From a virus: 27,088 bases of DNA. A program made the translations under genes and the position numbers. Positions 23,086-27,088 of the stretch are shown piece after piece (the stretch's first letter is position 1; every line of letters begins with the position of its first letter). Below the pieces are notes generated by a model that saw only the letters and a program-made list of their open reading frames with translations, made no database searches and was not told where the DNA came from. The stretch spans positions 1 to 27,088 of the IMG/VR virus record IMGVR_UViG_3300042197_001694; one strand, 5' to 3'.

Positions 23086-23412
23086 TTACTTAGTTACAAA
23101 ATTTACATGAACAACCAAGAAGTCACCATCACTAGTACGAATCTTTGTCTTCTCCACCTTTAATCCAACCAATGCCTTCAAATTAAATACCTTAGTTTTC
23201 AATAGTGAAAACGCTGCACTATCAATAGCGATATCAGATTTAGATGCACTTGAATCTATATCATCCTCTAATATATTCAATGTTGCTTGATTTATAACCT
23301 CTTGCCCATGTTGAACGTGAGATACTTTGACAACCTTTCCTCTAGGCACTTTAGATTCTCTTAATAGCTTTCGTTTACTTAGCAAAGATTTTTTAAACAT
23401 GTTGATATTCAT
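23086..23412 (-). CDS. Hypothetical protein, 108 aa
   Basis: Middle gene of the three-gene set. The ATG at 23412 is preceded by AGGTTTAT; a second ATG lies at residue 5. The N-terminus is strongly basic (MFKKSLLSKRKLLRESKVPR), followed by KVVKVSHVQHGQEVINQATL, an Asp/Ser-rich stretch, and C-terminal strands (KIRTSDGDFLVVHVNFVTK). The DGDFLVVHVNF end resembles the final strands of its left and right neighbours in style but not in sequence. Family unknown. Confidence 0.65.
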   Translation of the reverse strand: MNINMFKKSLLSKRKLLRESKVPRGKVVKVSHVQHGQEVINQATLNILEDDIDSSASKSDIAIDSAAFSLLKTKVFNLKALVGLKVEKTKIRTSDGDFLVVHVNFVTK

Positions 23413-23418
23413 ATAAAC

Positions 23419-23688
23419 CTATTTATCAATTTCCATATATATGGATCCATATGATATCTTAACTGCCAAAACATTCCCATTTGCCTCCAGTGTATCTGTT
23501 GGATTCTTTTCTATACTAACTATCTCCCCTTTGGCAAGAGTTACAGTAGCAGTTACAGCACCATCAGCAGAACGTTGAGTTAGTTCAGTGAGGGAGGTGT
23601 TGGTGTTGTGCAGCCTGACTAGGGATGCGTTAAAAACATCTGTTGGGGAATTTAATGGTGTTTCTTCGGATAATAACTTCATTCTCAT
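23419..23688 (-). CDS. Hypothetical protein, 89 aa, first gene of a three-gene set
   Basis: I place the start at the ATG at 23688 because a strong SD (AAGGAG, 23696-23701) lies 7 nt upstream; a longer TTG start at 23712 would put the SD inside the gene. The protein begins MRMKLLSEETPLNSPTDVFN and then forms Thr/Val/Ala-rich strands (ADGAVTATVTLAKGEIVSIE, LAVKISYGSIYMEIDK). It looks like a small soluble beta protein. Its codons are richer in G and C than the baseplate genes. Function unknown. Confidence 0.68.
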   Translation of the reverse strand: MRMKLLSEETPLNSPTDVFNASLVRLHNTNTSLTELTQRSADGAVTATVTLAKGEIVSIEKNPTDTLEANGNVLAVKISYGSIYMEIDK

Positions 23689-23740
23689 AATATAACTCCT
23701 TCTCAGATTCAATATATCATATTTAGCCTATCCAAAAATT

Positions 23741-23794
23741 ATAGGGGTAAAAAAATTTATGGGGGAAAAAAATTTATGGGGGAAAATTTTTACC
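23741..23794. repeat. Three tandem G/A-rich repeats of 17-18 bp
   Basis: Unit 1 (23741-23758) is ATAGGGGT, seven A, TTT. Unit 2 (23759-23775) is ATGGGGG, seven A, TTT. Unit 3 (from 23776) is ATGGGGGAAAA, then TTTTTACC. On the minus strand each unit reads like a C-run followed by ATAAATT or TATAATT. The ends GGTAAAAA and TTTTTACC also form an inverted repeat. They lie about 50-100 bp upstream of the 23688 start. They could be regulator sites, tandem promoter elements or simple-repeat slippage. Confidence 0.8.
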
Positions 23795-24006
23795 GAGAAA
23801 TCCAGTTACTTTTTAAAATATTGAATACTTTTTTATTTTTATTTAATATGCCCTTTTTGGATTTGGCTGGTCGGCTGCATCTCTTCTCTGCCACTTTAAA
23901 AAATACAAAATCATTTAAAAAAATAATAACATACACTATTTTTGGATTTGGATAATGCCACACGAAATGCCGAATTGGAACAGGCTGCGCAGCCTGTGTG
24001 GGTGTG
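23795..24006. other. Gene-poor spacer
   Basis: Together with the tandem repeats this makes about 295 bases between annotated genes. I see no gene I would call. Two minus-strand frames are open but short: a GTG-start frame at 23790-23894 (34 aa, basic) and an ATG-start frame at 23843-23914 (23 aa, with WQRRDAADQPNPKRAY). Neither has an SD. An 18-bp palindrome lies at the right end. No sigma70 or late promoter is clear. Confidence 0.5.
23980..23997. repeat. Perfect 18-bp GC-rich palindrome
   Basis: ACAGGCTGCGCAGCCTGT is its own reverse complement and stands out as GC-rich in AT-rich DNA. It lies 10 bp past the stop codon of the gene ending at 24007, where a terminator would be expected. On the minus strand TTCC, not a T-run, follows, so it is not a classic Rho-independent terminator. 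It may be a hairpin that protects or ends the transcript, or a site for a dimeric protein. Confidence 0.65.
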
Positions 24007-24306
24007 TTACTTTTTACTTAGCGGTCTTTTATTCCAAACAACCAAATCAAATCTTCTCATAGTTTCATACAATGGAATTTCTGTAAATGTGGTTCTGAGT
24101 TTATACACACTTTCAATATATTCAACAGTTTCTTCCACCTTTTGTTTAGATATTGATGGATATAATTCTACTATAAAGAATGAAGACTGAGAATTTTGGA
24201 ACTGCTGGTAGTTCGCTGGTAGTATTGAGCGTACAATATTTTCTTGTTCCTCAAGTATGTGAAGGAATTTATTATATAAAATTATAAAATTTTCTTTAGA
24301 TGCCAT
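24007..24306 (-). CDS. Small hypothetical protein of a tandem family, 99 aa (member A)
   Basis: Overlaps the upstream gene by 11 bases. N-terminal helix (FIILYNKFLHILEEQENIVR), then a strand SFFIVELYPSI, a helix SKQKVEETVEYIESVYKL and closing strands (RRFDLVVW). This strand, helix ending in a Tyr, and strand order is shared with the three genes upstream of it. Basic tail KRPLSKK. No known domain. It is the last gene of the block, followed by the GC-rich palindrome. Confidence 0.65.
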   Translation of the reverse strand: MASKENFIILYNKFLHILEEQENIVRSILPANYQQFQNSQSSFFIVELYPSISKQKVEETVEYIESVYKLRTTFTEIPLYETMRRFDLVVWNKRPLSKK

Positions 24307-24559
24307 CTTTGTTGAAGTATATTATCATGGCGAAGGATGAGTAAGCTACTTTAATGAAAGGATATTTTTGTTTTAGGTATTGGGTTAAACGGTTCATTGT
24401 TTCTTCAGTTATTTTGTCTTGGTAGAATTCCAAATATATATCTGTGTTATGTGGGAGTAGGCCTTGGAATTTTCTCATGTGACGGATATAGTGTCTGCCT
24501 TTTGGATCGGTGGATAGAGTGTATAGCTCATCCGATAGTTGTTGATATAGATCCAACAT
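24296..24559 (-). CDS. Small hypothetical protein of a tandem family, 87 aa (member B)
   Basis: Starts 3 nt after the upstream stop. N-terminal helix, then RHYIRHMRKF, a strand DIYLEFYQDKI, a helix TEETMNRLTQYLKQKY and a strand AMIIYFN. The core (aromatic/aliphatic strand, Ile-Thr-Glu-Glu helix cap, helix ending Lys-Tyr, final strand) parallels the flanking small genes. Codons here are richer in G than in the rest of the window. Function unknown. Confidence 0.65.
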   Translation of the reverse strand: MLDLYQQLSDELYTLSTDPKGRHYIRHMRKFQGLLPHNTDIYLEFYQDKITEETMNRLTQYLKQKYPFIKVAYSSFAMIIYFNKDGI

Positions 24560-24562
24560 AGA

Positions 24563-24883
24563 TTAAAATAAAATTAATAGTTCACGATTATATGAGCAAA
24601 TCTCAGTACTTAAATTATATTTATTCCAAATATGTTTGCTCAATTTTAATAATATATCTTCAGTGATTGATTCTGAGAATGATACGATTATGAAATCTCT
24701 GGTGGCTGATATTAGTATTTTATCAATTAAGTTTGTTGAGGTTTTACAATAGTTTAGCTCATCTTCAATGTGGGAGAATGATTTTATTTTTTGAGCCTGG
24801 ATATAGTCAGCATCGGAAGCCCAGGTGGTATGGTTGTACCTGGTATGTATGATTGGGTGGAGTTTTGGATCATTAAGTGTCAT
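24563..24883 (-). CDS. Small hypothetical protein of a tandem family, 106 aa (member C)
   Basis: I place the start at the ATG at 24883, which overlaps the TGA of the upstream gene (ATGA); an ATG eight codons earlier would overlap it by 28 bases. After a His-rich N-terminus (LHPIIHTRYNHTTW) come a helix, a strand DFIIVSFSESI, a helix TEDILLKLSKHIWNKYNL and a final strand ELLILF. The SITED helix cap and NKY match members B and D. Function unknown. Confidence 0.65.
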   Translation of the reverse strand: MTLNDPKLHPIIHTRYNHTTWASDADYIQAQKIKSFSHIEDELNYCKTSTNLIDKILISATRDFIIVSFSESITEDILLKLSKHIWNKYNLSTEICSYNRELLILF

Positions 24884-25173
24884 AGGTGCAACTTTAATAC
24901 CCAACACTGCATGTCCATACTATACTTGATGGTTATACTTTTTATAATTTTATACTTTTGTATCAGGTGGTTACGAACTTCTATAACTTTTCCAGATTTG
25001 GTTGTGAATCTATCGAAGAATAGTTGCAACTCTGGTGGCTGCTCAATCGTACTAAACACATTAGCATGTACTAAGTGTCTCCTAGCTTCACTATCTGCAA
25101 TAGCAGATGCAATCTCATCACGGAGAGTATTTATTTCAGAAATATTTAATACCAATCTACTAACTCTATCCAT
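24880..25173 (-). CDS. Small hypothetical protein of a tandem family, 97 aa (member D)
   Basis: The ATG at 25173 lies 28 bases inside the upstream gene; no nearer ATG exists. N-terminal helices (INTLRDEIASAIADSEARRH), a strand ELQLFFDRF, a helix GKVIEVRNHLIQKYKI and two strands (KSITIKYS, CWVLKLHL). The IQKY helix end is the same as in members B and C. Weak similarity suggests local duplication. Function unknown. Confidence 0.62.
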   Translation of the reverse strand: MDRVSRLVLNISEINTLRDEIASAIADSEARRHLVHANVFSTIEQPPELQLFFDRFTTKSGKVIEVRNHLIQKYKIIKSITIKYSMDMQCWVLKLHL

Positions 25174-25376
25174 CTGGCTGGAATCGGATCTGCAGCCCAG
25201 TTTACTTCTTCACGATATGTTATGAATGGTTCATTTTTGGAAAACTCTATACCAGGTGTTTGTGGTGTTGGTTCGTGCGTTATTTGTAAAGTGTTTATTC
25301 TAAATTTTTCGTTTTGTTGGACATATAGGAAGCTGTCTGCATTGTAGTCATTTTGAATAATATTTTTAATCTTCAT
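25146..25376 (-). CDS. Hypothetical protein, 76 aa
   Basis: A 76-residue acidic protein starting MKIKNIIQNDYNADSFLYVQ, with a Pro/Thr-rich middle (THEPTPQTPGIEF) and an aromatic C-terminus (VNWAADPIPARWIELVDWY). Its last codons overlap the next gene by 28 bases. It does not show the strand-helix-strand core of the genes downstream. The NEPFITYREEVNWAADP segment may fold as a small beta domain. Function unknown. Confidence 0.6.
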   Translation of the reverse strand: MKIKNIIQNDYNADSFLYVQQNEKFRINTLQITHEPTPQTPGIEFSKNEPFITYREEVNWAADPIPARWIELVDWY

Positions 25377-25392
25377 TATTTTACGAAAGAAA

Positions 25393-25548
25393 CTATATAG
25401 TTGATCTGTAGAGTTTTTTTTGGAGAGATATACAAAATTCTACAGATATTTGGTTCTCCCAGATGTTTATATTTCTAACACAATCTTTTGCAATGTGTAG
25501 GGAGAGAATTTGATGTCTTAAGTGTTCTATACTCTTTTTACTTTTCAT
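25393..25548 (-). CDS. Hypothetical protein, 51 aa, leaderless start
   Basis: I place the start at the ATG at 25548 (MKSKKSIEHLRHQILSLHIA). It lies 6 nt after a perfect TATAAT box, and a longer start at 25602 would lie upstream of the promoter and inside its hairpin. The protein is basic, with a helix and a strand NQISVEFCI that recalls the core strand of the tandem family to its left. It then ends, so it may be a truncated member. No SD is present. Confidence 0.55.
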   Translation of the reverse strand: MKSKKSIEHLRHQILSLHIAKDCVRNINIWENQISVEFCISLQKKLYRSTI

Positions 25549-25554
25549 GTTAAT

Positions 25555-25583
25555 ATTATACCACAATATTAAAGAACCGTCAA
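25555..25583 (-). promoter_or_regulatory. Sigma70-like promoter with a leaderless start
   Basis: TTGACG (25578-25583), a 17-bp spacer and TATAAT (25555-25560), then 6 nt and the ATG at 25548. Transcription should begin at or next to the A of the ATG. The same geometry is seen at 20207-20235. The -35 box is part of the hairpin at 25574-25600. Confidence 0.72.
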
Positions 25584-25600
25584 ATACTACTTGACAGTTC
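25574..25600 (-). terminator. Hairpin overlapping a -35 box: terminator or operator
   Basis: On the minus strand GAACTGTCAA, a 7-nt loop and TTGACGGTTC form a 10-bp stem with one G-T pair, followed by TTTAAT. It lies 14 bp past the stop of the gene ending at 25614 and could end that transcript. Its 3' arm contains the -35 box of the next promoter, so in DNA form it could also bind a dimeric repressor. Confidence 0.55.
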
Positions 25601-25613
25601 AACTATCAAATAC

Positions 25614-25823
25614 CTAGTCTTCTTGAATAGTTATACTAAAAGATGTGTCATTTCCATCTCTTATCTTAATGGTTCTCTTTTTTGGATTTACCTTACCATC
25701 TTGCATATCAAATTTTATTCTGCTTATATAACTTAAAGACTTCTCTATATTGAGAGTTTCAATCAATAGTTTTTGGATTTTCATAGCAATAGTGTCTGTA
25801 GTAATATCTTTGGATTTTTTCAT
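25614..25823 (-). CDS. Hypothetical protein, 69 aa
   Basis: Starts MKKSKDITTDTIAMKIQKLL, a helical N-terminus, then KFDMQDGKVNPKKRTIKIRD and a closing strand (SFSITIQED). The end is beta-like with a Gly-Asn-Asp turn. The promoter at 25856-25884 is upstream and the hairpin at 25574-25600 is downstream, so it may be a single-gene unit. No SD seen. Function unknown. Confidence 0.6.
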   Translation of the reverse strand: MKKSKDITTDTIAMKIQKLLIETLNIEKSLSYISRIKFDMQDGKVNPKKRTIKIRDGNDTSFSITIQED

Positions 25824-25855
25824 TGGGTTGACTTTTAAAATTTAATGTATGATTT

Positions 25856-25884
25856 ATATTAACATTAAAATTTTTATCAGTCAA
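25856..25884 (-). promoter_or_regulatory. Probable sigma70-like promoter
   Basis: TTGACT (25879-25884), a 17-bp spacer and TAATAT (25856-25861) on the minus strand, in the 110-nt gap before the gene starting at 25823. The -35 is good; the -10 matches four of six bases. The leader would be about 26 nt. Confidence 0.5.
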
Positions 25885-25933
25885 TATATTTTAATACCAT
25901 TTTTTCACAGGCTGCTCCATGACACCAATTTTT

Positions 25934-26365
25934 TTATAAATGCCCATTTTCCAAAAAACTAAAATAAGAGTCATCAGTAACTATTACATGATCTAGTAGG
26001 GGAATTGATAGCAATTCTCCAATACGTTTTAATTGTTCAGTTACGTTATGATCTTCTTTACTTGGTTGAGTTGAATTTGATGGATGATTATGTGCGACTA
26101 TAATTTTTATCGCACCTGCTATTAGTGCTGGTTGAAACACCTCTCTTGGATGTGCTAAAGTTTGAGTTGCAGTACCAATAGAAACTATATTATATGCAAT
26201 AATTTCATGCGATCCATTTAAACACAGCAGTATAAAATGTTCTTTGGAATTATTTTTTAAGATTTTGGTTCTAATAAAATCAACGACACAGGAAGCCTGT
26301 TTAACTTTAATCGGAGATGTTTTAGATTTTCCATATATAACATTTACTTCTCTTAGATATTTCAC
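25934..26365 (-). CDS. radC: RadC-like JAB/JAMM-domain protein (MPN+)
   Basis: A 143-residue protein made only of the RadC C-terminal domain. The JAMM zinc site is visible: Glu42 in SKEHFILLCL, then His92-x-His94-Pro-Ser96 (AHNHPSNSTQPSKEDH) with Asp105. The LLDHVIVTDDSYFSFLENG segment is also typical. Bacterial RadC is about 220 residues and has an N-terminal HhH-like part that is missing here. RadC-type JAB proteins occur in many phages and plasmids; their reaction is not settled, though metalloprotease-like chemistry is possible. The GTG start has a strong SD (GGAGG) and overlaps the upstream stop by 4 bases (GTGA). Confidence 0.9.
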   Translation of the reverse strand: MKYLREVNVIYGKSKTSPIKVKQASCVVDFIRTKILKNNSKEHFILLCLNGSHEIIAYNIVSIGTATQTLAHPREVFQPALIAGAIKIIVAHNHPSNSTQPSKEDHNVTEQLKRIGELLSIPLLDHVIVTDDSYFSFLENGHL

Positions 26366-26544
26366 GATTCCTCCGTTAAGTGTTTTAATATATTCTCAAT
26401 ATCTTCAATTAATTTATCATCAACTGGTTCTATTAATGGAGATGGATGGTTTCCAGTCTCTTTATATTTTTGGATAATTGCAAGTTGCTCTGCAAGTTCT
26501 CGCAATAGGATGTCTCTTTTAGTAGTGTTCTTTACTTCCGACAT
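26362..26544 (-). CDS. Hypothetical acidic protein upstream of radC, 60 aa
   Basis: I use the ATG at 26544 (MSEVKNTTKRDILLRELAEQ); an ATG four codons earlier (26556) is possible. Either start overlaps the upstream gene. The protein is helical and ends with an acidic helix (DDKLIEDIENILKHLTEE). Its TGA overlaps the GTG of the RadC-like gene, so the two are coupled. No family recognised. Confidence 0.6.
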   Translation of the reverse strand: MSEVKNTTKRDILLRELAEQLAIIQKYKETGNHPSPLIEPVDDKLIEDIENILKHLTEES

Positions 26545-26884
26545 AGTTAAAATCATCTATTGAATTTACTGGTTCTTCTTTTGGTTCCTGAGAGTAAATA
26601 AACAATCCACCCTTCTTACCACGATAAATACTCTGCATAACCAATACTTGATTGTCTTCCAAATTCTCTGGTGACTTTAGATTTAACCTGTCAAACATAG
26701 TTCCGTTTTGTGGGACTGAAGTGTATTGCCCAGTTATTACATTAACGAAGAAGAAGTAGTCACGGCAACCTTCAGACCAGTAGGAATTTAAACACATTCC
26801 TGGTGAGTATTTTCTAAGATAGATTTTCTTACCACGATAACCAAGACTGGACTTTACTACTGCAATTTGTTTTTCATTTATCAT
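26519..26884 (-). CDS. Hypothetical protein, 121 aa, first gene behind the right-end promoter
   Basis: I place the start at the ATG at 26884: an AGAGAGG SD lies 5 nt upstream, while a longer TTG start at 26914 would lie inside the promoter. The protein reads MINEKQIAVVKSSLGYRGKK, then RKYSPGMCLNSYWSEGCRDY, FFFVNVITGQYTSVPQNGT and a YRGKKGGLFIYS strand. YRGKK occurs twice. It looks like a small beta-rich protein with aromatic residues and two Cys. I do not recognise the family. Probably an early gene. Confidence 0.65.
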   Translation of the reverse strand: MINEKQIAVVKSSLGYRGKKIYLRKYSPGMCLNSYWSEGCRDYFFFVNVITGQYTSVPQNGTMFDRLNLKSPENLEDNQVLVMQSIYRGKKGGLFIYSQEPKEEPVNSIDDFNYVGSKEHY

Positions 26885-26904
26885 ATAAACCTCTCTATAC
26901 TCCC

Positions 26905-26933
26905 AGTATATCAATGTATGGTGTGGGTGTCAA
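26905..26933 (-). promoter_or_regulatory. Strong sigma70-like promoter at the right end
   Basis: TTGACA (26928-26933), a 17-bp spacer and TATACT (26905-26910) on the minus strand. Transcription should start near 26898, giving a leader of about 14 nt that holds an AGAGAGG SD and the ATG at 26884. It lies immediately downstream of the 79-bp-period tandem repeats. Confidence 0.8.
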
Positions 26934-26942
26934 TATGGTTTT

Positions 26943-27009
26943 TTGGAAATGTAGAACTGTGTAATATACGAAAAATTCGTAGATGAAACATAGCGGCAGC
27001 AAACATCCA
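26943..27009. repeat. 67-bp direct repeat, copy 1
   Basis: Identical over all 67 bases to the copy at 27022-27088, at a period of 79 bp. Each copy holds an inverted repeat TACGAAAAATTCGTA (here 26967-26981; 6-bp stem, AAA loop) and an AGCGGCAGC patch. The repeats lie 10 bp upstream of the -35 box of the right-end promoter. No credible protein is encoded. Confidence 0.95.
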
Positions 27010-27021
27010 CTGTGTTTAATA

Positions 27022-27088
27022 TTGGAAATGTAGAACTGTGTAATATACGAAAAATTCGTAGATGAAACATAGCGGCAGCAAACATCCA
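27022..27088. repeat. 67-bp direct repeat, copy 2 (reaches the window edge)
   Basis: Perfect copy of 26943-27009; its inverted repeat is at 27046-27060. It is cut by the window edge, so the array may continue or the repeat may be longer. The 12-bp spacer between copies is CTGTGTTTAATA. Confidence 0.95.

Noticed and set aside
23790-23914. Two short overlapping minus-strand frames (34 aa with GTG start; 23 aa with ATG start)
   Set aside because: No SD, different frames over the same DNA, and too short to judge; described only as part of the spacer.
24791-25225. Plus-strand frame of 144 codons
   Set aside because: It is antisense to three consistent, overlapping minus-strand genes and has no promoter or SD; every other gene in the window is on the minus strand.
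26885-26914. TTG start extending the 121-aa protein by ten residues
   Set aside because: It would lie between the -35 and -10 region and the likely transcription start, and the SD sits directly before the ATG at 26884.
26944-27085. Minus-strand frame (about 46-51 codons) running through the 67-bp repeats
   Set aside because: The two repeat copies are read in different frames because 79 is not a multiple of three, and there is no SD; the DNA repeat, not a protein, appears to be conserved.

Overview
The window is a segment of a low-GC, tailed-phage genome. I recognise it as the T4-like (cyanophage/pelagic myovirus) type from an almost uninterrupted baseplate module: gp5 hub, gp25, gp6, a gp7-position wedge protein, gp8 and a very large DUF4815-type protein. 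All credible genes lie on the minus strand, so transcription runs from the right end of the window to the left. Genes are tightly packed, with 4-base stop/start overlaps in several places. No tRNA, rRNA, integrase, IS element or CRISPR array was seen. The host cannot be named from this sequence.

Layout in transcription order (right to left). (a) 26943-27088: two perfect 67-bp direct repeats at a 79-bp period, each holding a small hairpin, followed by a strong sigma70-like promoter (26905-26933). (b) 24007-26884: small early-type genes, including a stand-alone RadC-like JAB/JAMM protein and a run of four small proteins that seem to share one beta-alpha-beta pattern. (c) 23713-24006: a gene-poor stretch with three tandem G/A-rich repeats and an 18-bp perfect GC-rich palindrome. 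(d) 18731-23688: about 17 small genes, mostly of unknown function, including several short Cys-rich zinc-binding proteins and the widespread MGCDIH phage family. (e) 4147-18706: the baseplate module. (f) 417-4143: small virion proteins, a His-rich tail-collar fibre and a second fibre-like protein. (g) 1-363: a terminator, a late-promoter-like site and the 5' end of a further gene.

The left 18.7 kb encodes late structural proteins and carries TATAAATA-like octamers, resembling the T4 late promoter, in several gaps. The right 8 kb encodes small probably early or accessory proteins and carries TTGACx-17 bp-TATAAT promoters of host sigma70 type. In two of these the start codon lies only 6 nt after the -10 box, which predicts leaderless mRNAs. 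Several starts were revised: 26884 instead of a TTG inside the promoter, 23688 with a strong SD, 25548 directly behind a -10 box, 24883 with an ATGA overlap, and 21805.

No wholly new system is demonstrated. The best candidates for a second look are the tandem repeat plus hairpin plus promoter at the right end, the leaderless promoter pair, the hairpin over the -35 box at 25574-25600, the tandem small-protein family at 24007-25173, a zinc-ribbon reading frame separated from the gene before it by one in-frame TAA, and an EF-hand/dockerin-like calcium loop in a gp5 hub that has no visible lysozyme domain.
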